DNA of 64,000 nucleotides. It comes from Candolleomyces eurysporus (lineage: Eukaryota; Basidiomycota; Agaricomycetes; Agaricales; Psathyrellaceae). The position numbers and the translations under genes were made by a program. Below are positions 11,846 through 22,400 of the stretch, piece after piece. The stretch spans positions 18,977 through 82,976 of the forward strand of contig JANBPK010000788.1 of the NCBI GenBank assembly GCA_027579435.1, given 5' to 3'. Numbering within the stretch: the stretch's first letter is position 1; every line of letters begins with the position of its first letter. The notes under the pieces were generated by a model. The model saw nothing but the letters and a program-made list of their open reading frames with translations. It searched no databases and was not told the origin of the DNA.

Positions 11846-13358
11846 CTAGTTCACTTCCACTACGATCTTTCCCCTATGCGAACCCAATGAGCATGATTTT
11901 CACCCGTAAAATGAACAACTTACGAATTCTTGTTGTCTTCCATTTCTCTGTGGGCTTCGATAATTTGGGTCCACGGATATACCTGTACAGTTAAGAGCAA
12001 GGGGAAGTGGCTATTTTCAGCTGCCTCTTACATGATGCAGCGGGTGCACATGCCAAACCTTGTGAATATAGATACGGATAGGGCCCTGACCAGTTTCGCC
12101 CGTGATCTTCTCGACAACGTCTCCGTTGAATCTGCGGATGACCGTAAGAAGCGCGTTCGCGGTGATAACGTGATAGCGAAAGGTTGGCTTACTGTGCAAT
12201 TAGATTTTTCTGGTATGTCGGCGAGCGAGAGCGCAGGGTAGATCCTTCGATATGCAGACGCTTGTATAATATTGGGGTCAGATTAACGGAGTCAGCAATC
12301 GGTCCTAAGCTCAACAAATGAGAGAACATCAAGACGGGGTGGATAAGACATAATCACCGCTAAGAAGTGCCAGCATAGTCATGCGTCCATCAACAGCCAG
12401 GGAGTCCAGATTTTTGATAAAATGACTTTGCCCAACGAAATCGATCACGACGTCTGCCCCATGGCCATCCGTCACCTGTTTCACAACAGCGGAGAAGTCC
12501 TGGGTTCTGTAATTTGCTGCATGCGTCGCTCCATTTGGAAGACCCAATAACCAGTCAATCTTTTCCTGCGTGGAGGTCGTAGCTATCACTGAGTGACTTC
12601 CGGTTCGGTGATAATTTATCGAGCCAATCAAAGTACCAAGTCACTTACGCTCCGTAGATGCGTGCCAGCTGAATGGCGGAGAGACCAACGCCAGAGGCAC
12701 CCGCATGGACAAGGACATTGTCGTTGTTTTGGATTTTTCCGATGAGAACCAGAGCCTGGAAAGCTGTTACGATAAACCCCCATGGCGGCCACATGACAGA
12801 AGATATCAAATTCCTGTCCGTGAATTAGCGTTTAAAACACGTACCAGTTAAGAAGTTCTCTGGAATACTCGCCGCTTGCACCCACGAGAGATGTTCAGGC
12901 TTCTTCATGATGTGGGTTTGCGGAACGTTGATGTATTCCGCATAGCAGCCCTGTTCGCGTCCGGATAGAAGTTGGACAATAATCACCACTACAGTTGGCG
13001 AAAAAATCTTTTGTCAAACATACCCCACCGACAAGGCCAAACACTGCGTCTCCAGTTTTCCAGTCACTGACGCCCTCTCCCAGCTCGACTATGATGCCAG
13101 AGAATTCGACCCCAAGGATCTGAGAAGCGCCAGGCGGAGGTGGGTATTTTCCTTCACGTTGGGAAATGTCCATGCGATTCAATCCAAACGCCTTGATCTA
13201 AAAGAGGGTNTTTTGAGTTAGTCGCTCGGTTCTCCATCATGCATTGATACACCGACTTGAACGAGAACCTCGCCATTACCAGCCGATGGTTTGTCTGCTT
13301 CACCGATGTAGAGATTCTCAGCTGACCCCTTCCCATCTTTGATCAGAACTGCTCTCAT
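11846..13358 (-). CDS. Zinc-type MDR quinone oxidoreductase (PIG3/TP53I3-like)
   Basis: The start is ATG 13358 ([20 protein letters not shown]). The N-terminal GroES-like part has [19 protein letters not shown] and [14 protein letters not shown] with DAVFGLVGG. The Rossmann part has [20 protein letters not shown] (about 12700), then [10 protein letters not shown], and [11 protein letters not shown]. The zinc-free residues and the AGASGVG pattern point to the NADPH:quinone reductase PIG3 branch of medium-chain dehydrogenases. Read without splicing, the gene seems to stop early at 12329. An intron starting at GTGATT (about 12357) leads to [20 protein letters not shown], then [12 protein letters not shown] and YIHK, and after one more intron [19 protein letters not shown] and GKIVVEVN with stop at 11846. 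The protein is therefore complete, with the family's usual C-terminus. It probably reduces quinones or enals with NADPH in the cytosol. Confidence 0.88.
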
Positions 13359-14289
13359 TGCTGTCGAGATGCTTTATGTTGACTAGGTCAGATGCCACGA
13401 TTGAGTCGGGCAGCTGTACCTTGATGACTACCTGAGATGAAGATGGGCCGACAAGAGTAGAAGAGGGAGGCTTCTATAAACTGGCGATGGGGGCTGATGC
13501 ATATGGCGTCATCAGTGCATCCCCAAATTGGCTGATGTCACCTCGTTCACCCTTGGAAGTTTGAATTCAGAAGCTCAAATTGTGAAGTTCTTTGTGTGAC
13601 CGCAGTATGATGTTACCGAATTCAGAAAGCTACCATACACTTCATGGCCGATGCAGATTTTGGGGGCCACAAACAACAAGGGCTTCGGTGGACGGCTCGA
13701 GCGACTATTTAGAGCGCCTTTGTGCGGGATCGGTAGGCGAAATCGGAAAGAGTCTTACGTTTGTACTGCCTTGTATTTCCTTCCCTACAATCGATTATGG
13801 TGTGAACCACCATGGCGATCTGCAAAGAACTCGAAACGAACCGTGACAAAACTTGAACTTCGGGACTTGAACTTTCTGGAAAATGGCTGCACAGCAGCGG
13901 TCGATTACTCTGATTCGGTCCTCCAGAGAGAACGACATTGCTGTTAAATGTCTGCGCCCAAACGGCTCAGAAATCACTCGCTTGGGACAACGTGTCTATG
14001 AAGCGCACAGCTTCTGGGTCTGGGTGGGGAATGGGGCTCCAGAAAATGAAAAGAATTTCGATAATCTAAACCCATGCATCTACGGATAGTTACCTTGGTT
14101 TCTTCCGAACTCTTGTGTATCGGAAGCGACAACATAAGTCACGTTGGAATACACTTGAAACCCGGAGAAAGTTGAGGAGAACTCGCCGATGAATACAGCG
14201 TGTGGATGAGTCCCACGCTCTGAACTAGGCATTAAATTCCCACNAAAAAAATTGCCCTGACGCGCCTGTCCCAATTATTTTCCCTCTTG
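13359..14289. other. Intergenic, no supported gene
   Basis: Upstream region of the oxidoreductase and of the snoRNA host unit. The 68-codon frame at 13883 begins MAAQQRSITL and could be read as a small protein, but it lacks homology I recognise and a convincing promoter. A pyrimidine-rich run (about 14278-14330) precedes the host unit. Confidence 0.5.
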
Positions 14290-14450
14290 TTCTGAACCTT
14301 CACCCTCTCGTCTTCCTCTTCGTCATCGGAATGGCTTGAATACAGGCATTTCTGCAACTACTTACAGCGTTAGAGCATCCCTTGATAGTCGATTCAGCGT
14401 TTGCAAGGTCAGCTACAGTCATTGTAAGTGTTTTGACCGCCTTGTCATCT

Positions 14451-14540
14451 TTGATGAACTTTTTGCTATGGTCCGTGTTTCCAAGAAGCGACTAGACACC
14501 GCTGCTCAGCTGCCGACAATCCTTTTACCTAGCTATCTGA
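14451..14540 (+). ncRNA. C/D box snoRNA, U18-like, copy A (intronic)
   Basis: C box TTGATGA (14451-14457, first base not a purine) and D box CTGA (14537-14540) bracket about 90 nt. Inside, 14470-14481 reads GGTCCGTGTTTC, a 12-nt perfect complement of the conserved 25S/28S rRNA segment GAAACACGGACC. This is the guide of snoRNA U18 (yeast snR18). No clean D' box follows the guide (ccaa instead of ctga), so this copy may be less active. The block gcgactagacaccgctgct is shared with copy B. Confidence 0.55.
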
Positions 14541-14738
14541 TCATCACCTGTTTGCACACCTTTCACATCTGACAGCCCGTGCTAACGATATCTGTAGGCG
14601 ATTGCTAGTATGGCTTTAGACGGGCCCTTCCGAAAATTGATTTTCAAGGTAAGCGCCTTTCTCCTACCTGCTCTCCCGTGGTATCACCATCCTCGGTTCC
14701 ATATCAATGCGGATCGTTTCCACCAAANTTTTTTTGTA

Positions 14739-14823
14739 ATGATGACTCGACCATGGTCCGTGTTGCTGAGAGGCGATTAGACACCGCCGCTCCCCATGCA
14801 GATAATTATTTCATGGCTTCTGA
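14739..14823 (+). ncRNA. C/D box snoRNA, U18-like, copy B (intronic)
   Basis: A perfect C box ATGATGA (14739-14745) and D box CTGA (14820-14823) lie 85 nt apart within intron 2 of the host unit. The guide GGTCCGTGTT at 14755-14764 is followed by a D' box CTGA at 14766-14769. By the rule of five it points at the A of the ACGG in the rRNA target, the nucleotide methylated by U18 (Am649 in yeast 25S, from memory). The block gcgattagacaccgccgct is shared with copy A. No long terminal stem is obvious. Confidence 0.6.
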
Positions 14824-15264
14824 ACTCATTATTTCACCTTTTTCAATGCTTGGCTCATTTGACTGACATAGCCTTTCTGTTAGCCCCTTGCGTTGTGTCC
14901 CAGTGTTCACCTTTGGGATGAGCGCCTAAGCACTGACTGGTGTAGGTGCCGCTGATCGTGCTTGCCCCATCGATGTCCGAGGGCGCCCGACTTGATTCGT
15001 GTACATACACGTAGCGTAGATCATGGTGTACTCTTCTCTTCCGGCGAATTGTATATTCCTTTGGGTCCAATCGTGTTTCGGAGTATCATCACTGCTGGCA
15101 TTAATGGGCGGTATGTACTGCCTACTGGTACATGTACAACTTCAGATATGAATTTAGCCTCGCAATGATTTATATAGATGCAACAGCCTGTACGTCCACG
15201 AACGGGCTGTAATGATCGGAGGCGTCGAAACGAATGGGATGGATATGTAGAATCTCGGTCTAGC

Positions 15265-16813
15265 CTATCCCTGCACTGCCCTGAGTTGAGCCTTGGGGAT
15301 AAGAGGGCCAGTCAGTAATTTTTCTAATGGAGTATGGAAGAGATACTAACCAGCAGCGTGGTCGATGCAGCTGGACAGCCCACTCCCGGACCTCGAAGGT
15401 TTTGCAGGGTGATCAACGAAGCCGTTATCCGAGCTGCTTTTGACTGATTAGAATTGTCTGTCGGGAACGACACAGCAACAGAGGGATTGTTGACTGCCCG
15501 TCCTGCCGCGACGTTTGCGTTCAAAGACTGAATGCCGACGTCATTAGCAGTGGTCCGATCAAGGCAGAGTGAGAAAACTACTTACAGCAAGGAACGTAGC
15601 TCGGTCTGGAGGGCATGCGCAAGGGATCTTGACAACTTGTCCGTTGGCATTCGTAATACCATCGCAGTCACCAGTCCCTGTAGGGTTCAAACCAGCTTGA
15701 TGGCCAAACTCGGGGACCAAGGCTGGGTCCACACCGCCTGAGTTAGCAGGAGGCGCTGGGGCTGGGGCCGGAGCAGGAGCAGGAGTAGCAGGTGGGGCAG
15801 GGGCAGCCGCGCCATCGTCAGGTCCGTCCTGGATTGCCTTTTGTTGCGCGAGGAACGTCGTGGAAGCTGCAGGGCATCCTACACCGGGACCCCTGAGGTT
15901 CTGCAGGGTCACAATAGCAGCTTGCATACGGGCGAGCTTCGAGGCTTTNGAGTTGTCGGTAGGGAACGAGACGGAGACGCCGGGGTTGTTTACGACCCTG
16001 CCTGCAGCTACGTTCTGGCTAAGAGACTGGTCGGGAGTTAGGTGCCTTNCTTCGACAAGCTAGTCTAAGAGAAACTTACACCAATAAAGGCATTACGATC
16101 AGGTGGGCATGCGCAAGGAATTTTGACAATTTGACCTGCAGCATTACGAATGCCATCACAATCACCGGTACCTGTGGGGTTCAAGCCAGCCTGGTGCCCA
16201 AACTCTGGTACAAGAGCTGGGTCAACACCCCCTGCAGGAGCAGGAGCAGGAGCAGGAGCGGGGGCAGGAGCGGGAGCGGGTTGTGGATTGGGTGCAGGTG
16301 CCTGAGGAGCGGGAGCATCGGTGCCATCCTGAATGGCCCTCTGTTGAGCAAGGAATGTGGTAGACGCTGCGGGGCATCCAACACCCGGGCCACGCATATT
16401 CTGCAGAGTCACAATGGCAGCTTGCATCCTGGCAAGCTTTGACTCCTTTGAATTGTCTGTTGGGAACGACACAGAGACACCGGGGTTGTTCACGACGCGG
16501 CCAGCCGCCACATTGGCATCCAAGGACTGCGATGGATAAATCAATGAAATTCTCCTGTAGACATATATGTACAACTCACAGCAATGAATTCATCACGATT
16601 TGGTGGGCAGAAGCAGGGGATCTTGACTACCTGACCAGCTGCGTTTGTGATTCCATCACAATCTCCGGTCCCAGTCGGGTTGAGCCCAGCNGGATGTCCA
16701 AATTCGGGCACGAGGGCGGGATCCACCGCGCGTCGCTTGAGATCAACGGGCGCGGCCGANACTGACGCTGCAAGAGACAGTCCCAAAGCCAAGAAAGTAG
16801 CAATNGACTTCAT
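15265..16813 (-). CDS. Secreted protein of three tandem modules (exon-duplicated)
   Basis: Five exons (16813-16580, 16526-16080, 16026-15586, 15527-15351, 15291-15265), all joined at phase 0, give 441 residues. Residues 1-21 are a signal peptide (IATFLALGLSLAAS), followed by a KRR site near 26-28 that could be Kex2-cleaved. Three modules follow, each with DPALVPEFGH.AGLNPTGTG, a CDG, a KIPC.CPP, then an intron, then NVAAGR.VNNP, VSFPTDNS and GPGVGCPAASTT with LAQ. Each module has four Cys. Linkers between modules are Pro/Ala-rich (PAPAPAPAPAP). Exons 2 and 3 (447 and 441 nt) are copies of one symmetric exon. The short last exon restores the LAQ.RAVQ end. I do not recognise a function; a secreted wall, effector-like or surface role is possible. 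It is complete, with Ns acting as substitutions. Confidence 0.85.
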
Positions 16814-17459
16814 TTCGAGGTTATCTGTGCTGGCAGGAATGATACGACGTTGGAAGATATAAGGTTAAAAGAATGGTGGTCGGACGAAAGTGTATAAGGC
16901 CTCGAGCTTGGAAGAACAGCAGAATCGTCGACGATTCTGAGGCGACTAGCGCTGAGGGAGAGAAAACGAACAAGAAAAGAGAGAGAAGGGAAGAAGATGA
17001 AGGGGAAGAATGAACCTGGAATGCTCCACCATCTGGCTTGTAACCTTATATTACTAGGCGGAACGTGCCAGTGTGAATGGAATGATCGCATTGTCCTCGA
17101 GATCAACTTCCCAGGCTGCTCGTTGCCATCGCGCTGTTGATTGAGGAATGTGGCGACTCGAGAGGCCTTCAAGTATCGGAGACANAGTTACAAAATGTAT
17201 CAAGACGTACGCCCTGGCGAAGAGCATGCACTCATGCAGCCCTCTTCTAATCTCAAACTTGCGAAAATCCTNTTGTTATTNNTTNNATCGACCTCCCGTT
17301 GGAACGGTCAGAAAACTTGTTGCCAACAAACGTTTTCAATTAAACATTGCCTCGCGAGCAGCAGCCTGCCTGCCGGTATCTATGGGTCCGTATGGTCAGC
17401 TAACTTCCATCTCGATTCCGGCATCCGTACATGATGGGTCCCTGGAGGCACGAGTGCTC
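16814..17459. other. Intergenic: promoter of the secreted protein
   Basis: Contains the upstream region of the modular secreted protein and the 3' flank of the epoxide hydrolase. On the minus strand it has a pyrimidine-rich tract (about 16940-17010). No gene is seen. Confidence 0.5.
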
Positions 17460-19120
17460 TCAGTTCACGGTCACATAGCCAGTCTTCCCTGGGACGGCCG
17501 CATACGCAGGCCCTCCCTTTCCAAACATCTCGCGCAAGTCACCGACGAGTAATTCCGGCTTTTCGTGCGCTGCGAAATGGCCTCCCTCGTCGTGCTCNGA
17601 CTCGAAGACTAGGTTCGGCTGCCAGAGCCACCTGTGAGATCAAAGTATATATGAGATTTCATCCACCTGGTAGTAGCTNNAGACGTACCGCTTCGGTACA
17701 CAAAAGAGCTCTTTTGGGAAGTANGAATAGCCCATAGGGATAGATGTGGCTTCTGGTTTCTTCCCTGCAAGTTCGTAATAGATTCGAAGGGAGGCAGCAG
17801 GACCGGCGAGCGAAAACCAATATATTGATACCCAAGTGAGTACTGTTNGTCGGGCNGAGGTGAGCATGAATCATGACATAATTTAATTTCAAAATTACCT
17901 TCGTCATCTTGCCACGGATATCTGTCAGTCCAATTCACCAGNTTCTCGTATATCCAGGCGAGCAAGCCGACGGGACAGTCAGCCAGAGAATATCCAAGGG
18001 TTTGAGGCTGAGTCGACTGCTCAGCTCCGTAGCCTCGGCCCTTCTCCGTAAACCACTTCCATCGTTCNAGCCCCGCCTTTTCTTTTTCCGTCAGTGGCGT
18101 GACCATGTCTGTCAAAGCNATAACTGGGTGAGACCAAAAAGAAGGGGGTGCAGCTGTTCTATAGCAATTGTGTGCGTCAGTNGGTCTACATTGGGAAAGC
18201 ACAGACACAAATCTTACTCGAGATTGCGAGGGAAGTTGGTATGCCATGCTTTGACATGAAGCCCACCGTATCTTACAGCCATGCGTCTTGTAATCTAGCA
18301 AAGAAACGTCAGGATGCATCTGGCTTAAGAGNGAAGACGAGGATCGTNTTACGGTGTATCCCCAGTCTCCCCNTTGCGTCACTAGGTCATCCGTCATTTA
18401 TTTCCATATTATGAATTAGAAATNTAACCTTCACCCTTACCATATTGATCATAGCCCAGAGCAAGCATAAGCTTATTGCAAATCTGGATAAACTTCAATT
18501 AAACAACGCGTCCTCTCCACTCAGCGCTGCCAACATTCGTACCTCCGCATAGTGGTCAACCCTAAATGCCTTCTTCGTTGGGGCGGATGAAAATCCGAAT
18601 CCCGGAAGACTGAGGGCTACGACATGAAAACTCGGATGGTCCGAGCCGTTCGATTCTGCCGTAAGTAAAGGCAGGATCTTCCTGACCTCAATGAAACTTC
18701 CAGGCCCTAGTTAGTAATGCAAAACCCTCAACTCGTCAACTGGCAGCGAACATAAAGTGAAGTGTGGCGGAGTGACTCACACCCATGCACAAACAGCAGC
18801 GGTATTGCTGTCTCCAGAGAGCTCTTCTTATGNACATAATGTATGTTGAAATCACCAAACCCTTCAACGGGTATTGTCCTGGTGAACTGAGGCAGCTCGT
18901 CGTTCANAACCGCTTCGTGTTGCCTCCAGTCGTAGCCTTGCTTCCACCTAGCCAAGAGTCTCTTGATTTCAGATAAAGGGACACCGTATTCCCAGCCAGC
19001 TTCTGTGAGCTCGTCGGGCAGTCGAGCCAGTTCTAACTTCTNGTGTAATAGCTCGAGCTCGCTATCTCGGACATTTATCTTGAAGGGGATCTCAAGCGAG
19101 TCGTTCTGTGAGGACGCCAT
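17460..19120 (-). CDS. Epoxide hydrolase (EHN-type alpha/beta hydrolase)
   Basis: ATG 19120 begins [17 protein letters not shown]. The N-terminal EHN-like segment carries [25 protein letters not shown] with YDWR, typical of juvenile-hormone/microsomal-type epoxide hydrolases. After the exon ending at 18781 the frame gives LLFVHGWPGSF (oxyanion HGWP), then [20 protein letters not shown], and VTQ.GDWGYTV, where the Asp is the expected nucleophile (about 18372). Later exons give [25 protein letters not shown] and the end [21 protein letters not shown], holding the catalytic His. The protein stops at 17460 after [13 protein letters not shown]. It would open epoxides to diols in detoxification or secondary metabolism. 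Ns at 17598, 17679, 17723, 18373 and elsewhere prevent exact exon calls in 17600-18450. Confidence 0.82.
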
Positions 19121-19426
19121 GGGTAAGAGCGAAGANTTTCCTTCTTGTGGTGCTGGCCTACAAGTGGAGGGGAAGGTAATACATGNCTCCCCAACGCGGT
19201 TGCAATAATGGTGCCCATTCTATTACTAATAGATNTATTGACTTCTGACTTCCCCATTCAGCGCTTCGGAAATCGTCTGGAATACATAACAGCGAGCCTA
19301 CCGGCGATTTCAGTGGCCCGGAACACATGTTCTTNGCTGAGGCATAAGATGTGGTTCGTGAGGAGACTTTATGACAAGTTAGACACATTCTCAGCCCCAA
19401 GAAGAAACTTCTATATTACAATCAAT
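19121..19426. other. Intergenic, no gene
   Basis: Short gap of about 305 bases between the epoxide hydrolase start and the midasin stop, both on the minus strand. It should contain the 3' flank of midasin and the promoter of the hydrolase. Nothing else is visible. Confidence 0.6.
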
Positions 19427-22400
19427 CTACTGTTCTGATATACGTTCGAAAAACTGCTTCAACGTGCTCGACAGAACGTCCGGGAGAGCCTCTACATCGC
19501 GGAGAACTACGTAATACTCGAAGGGGAAGGAGTCCAAATACTTCTGCAACTGCAGCTCCATGCGCCCATCCACGTTCTTGAATTCAGCCTTGTCCATGTT
19601 CAGAATTGACCGCTTCCCAGCATCTGCATTTGGGGCTTCGCCGGCTTTGGGGGAAGTATGGAGAGAATCCAGGATGATGAACACTACCATGATACGCTTT
19701 TCTTCGGCCCTTCTNAGCACAGTGCGAAGCTTCTCGTGGTCCTGGCACATCCCATCCGAAATGATGATCTCCAACTGCCACAAGTCAGCAGCAGATGAAG
19801 ACCCCGCCCCGCGACGTTCCCGAGCAGTCTCAAGGACGGACAAGCTGGTCTCTAGAAGCGACAGCATATTCGTGGCCTTTTGATTGAACCTGAACGCGTC
19901 GACNACCTTGGCCCCTGCGTGATCTGTGAACGGGCCGTCGTTGAATCCGTGCACNACGTCGACGGCCTCCCCGAATTTGACAACAGAGATGTCTCCAGAC
20001 TCCAGCCGATTGAGGGCCTTNCCAATCAGCGCAAGTGTTTCGTANGCCAAGTGAATGGAATGAGACTCTGCCATCGAGCGAGAATCATCAATGGCAATGA
20101 GGACTTGATACTCGCGCTGGCTGGGCTTCGTCCTTCTAAGCCAAATTTTGTCCTTCGTGTAATCGCTCGCGATATAGGAAATGACCTTCTTCATGTTCAG
20201 CCGTTTGCCAGTCCGGTAATCTCCCTTCAGCCGAGTCGCCAATGTGGGTTCAAGGATCAGTCGTAGTTGCTCGCATAGAGTATATGCCAGATCATGGGTG
20301 AGCGACTCGTATGAACGCCAGAGTGCCTCAGCTCCCTCTGGAGGATAGTCAGCAACTCTCCAGTTCCGTAATTGGGCTTCGACTGCCTGATCGAGTTCAG
20401 CCTGTTCAGTATCAGCCTTTGGAGCACCATCGCTAGGCAGTGCGTTCGACAGTTCCGAGTGCTTGGATGGTTGCTGGAGAATGGCACCCTCAACGTCGGG
20501 CTGCTTGGAGTGAGATGGCTGTTGGTTCAAAGCTGGGGGTTCAAATGCCGAGGTTTCAGGTGTGGCTTCAGTGATCTCATGATCAAGATCCATGGGTGCA
20601 TCATTACCATCTTCTTCATCGCCATCAGCCATTCTGAGGTCACTGAGTTTGGCTGCGTCGTGCTGTTCTGCAGGTCCAAGAGCTTGCATTTCGGTGTCGT
20701 CGTCTTCAGGGCGGAGATATTCCAATTGATGAGACTTCGAGTCAACATCCCCAATCTTCGGCTGAGATGTCTCTATTTCTTGAGAGTCCATGATCTCCTC
20801 GAATCGCTGCTGTATTTCTCTGAGGGCGTCGCCGAGACTGCGGAGCGGATTAGGAATTTGTTTGAATTCAGTTTCTGCGATGCTGGCTCCCTGTTGACCA
20901 TCAGCAGCTGCAGTACCCTTCGTATCTGACTCTGATGACTGTGGTTCAGACTGCGCTTGGTCGTTCTCCGTAAATCTAATGACATCACTCAGTAACAAAA
21001 CAGCCTTGGGGTGNTGAAAGACATACCCTTGATCGTTGACGGTTTTGTCTTCAGAATCAACGCCGCGCTCTCCACCGCGACGCGATGCCCCTGCTTGACC
21101 AGACGATGTTGACTGATCTACGCCACCTGCGGTTTCTTCGGGGTCGACAACACCATCTCCATCAGAAATATCCGCTTTCCCAGTAAGCTCGTTCTCTTCA
21201 GAGTCCACTTCGTCTGGCTTCTCGTCGTCGCCNGTTTGCGCAGTAAGGTCNGGTTGCTCCTCCTCTCCGAGATGGGCATCCTCCTCTTCAACAGGACTTT
21301 CACCCGTTTCCTGTTGGCTCTTAGCATCTGGNCCTTCATGNTCTTCCATCTCCTCCGACATTTGCACTTCTTCGTTCTCCACTTCCCCTAGATCGCCTTC
21401 GAGATCATCCATATCAACGTCTTCACGATTTCCTTCCTCTGCAAGATCCATATCGTCGGGCAAATCCAGCACATCACCCTCAGGAATGTGATCGTCCATT
21501 GGGGCACCATTTGCATGAGGTTCTGTTTCATCTTCCATCTCAGGCCCCATCTCCTGCTCCTGCTGTTCCCCCTCTCCTTCAGTTCCGTCCATGGTATCCT
21601 CAGGAGCGCTAGGCTGGTCTTCCTTCTCTTTACCCGGCTGGCGATCCTTCCCCTCCTTGGCAACGACTTCGGACTTGCCATCTTGATCCTTCGAATTGTC
21701 CTGGTTTGTTTGATCGTCACCGTCCTTCCCTTCAGGCCCTGAGTCTNCGTCACCCCAGATTTTCTCGTCGACAGCATTGGGATCCAACGGGTCCAGGTCT
21801 TCCATGCGCTCCTCTGGATCGTCATTTTCCTCGTCGGAAGCGGAATCTCGATCTGATTCATCATCTGGTACATCTTCGAGCTCTCCACCAAAGTCTTCNG
21901 TCATTTCGAGGGCGTCGTCCTTTTCGTCTTTGCCCTTCTCGCGTGACTGGGCCTCCGCCTCGTCTCCTTGAAGTCCCTCTACTTGACTCTCATCTTCAAT
22001 CTCCTTGCTCACATTCTCCTTACCCGTCCCTTCTCCCAGACCAACACCACCCGAGCTATTCTCAGCAACTTCATCTCCGCCTCCGTCTCCGGTTTCTTCA
22101 GGTGGTCTGCAGAACCCTTGCGTAGCTATCGTGTGGACAACGGAACAGAGGACATAATCGAGTTTGAACAAGGATTTTACCAAGCGAGCTTGCACCGTCA
22201 GTTGATCTTGGACGAGATTCAAGTAGACTTCCAGAAACGGCCTGATTCTGGGTATGACTTCCTTGGCGGTTTCGGGATCGGAAATGCAAGAGAGTATCTC
22301 TGTCAATTGCGAGTGGACGGTGGTAGGATTGAGCACTTGATTCATGCGGCGAACGAAGTTGATCGGTCGAGCAAGGTATCGATCATCCTCGTCCTGGTCG

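Larger units (their letters stand above)
14290..15175 (+). ncRNA. Putative non-coding snoRNA host transcript
   Basis: I infer a spliced transcript without a coding role. Exon 1 would start near the pyrimidine-rich leader at 14290 and end at 14423 before GTAAGT. Intron 1 has the branch-like gctaac and ends in ctgtag at 14597. Exon 2 is only 51 nt (14598-14648) and ends before GTAAGC. Intron 2 has a branch-like cactgac and ends in gtgtag at 14945. Exon 3 follows. The exons carry stops in all plausible frames, whereas each intron holds one C/D box snoRNA copy. Such hosts, whose introns are the product, are known in fungi and animals. Both transcript ends are guesses. Confidence 0.4.

Noticed and set aside
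13883..14089. 68-codon plus-strand frame (MAAQQRSITL)
   Set aside because: No homologous motif, no leader or promoter feature, and stops follow in a generic intergenic context.
11846..19120. Secondary-metabolite cluster made of the quinone oxidoreductase and epoxide hydrolase
   Set aside because: No backbone enzyme (polyketide synthase, peptide synthetase, terpene synthase) or P450 lies in the window; the two genes are separated by unrelated units.
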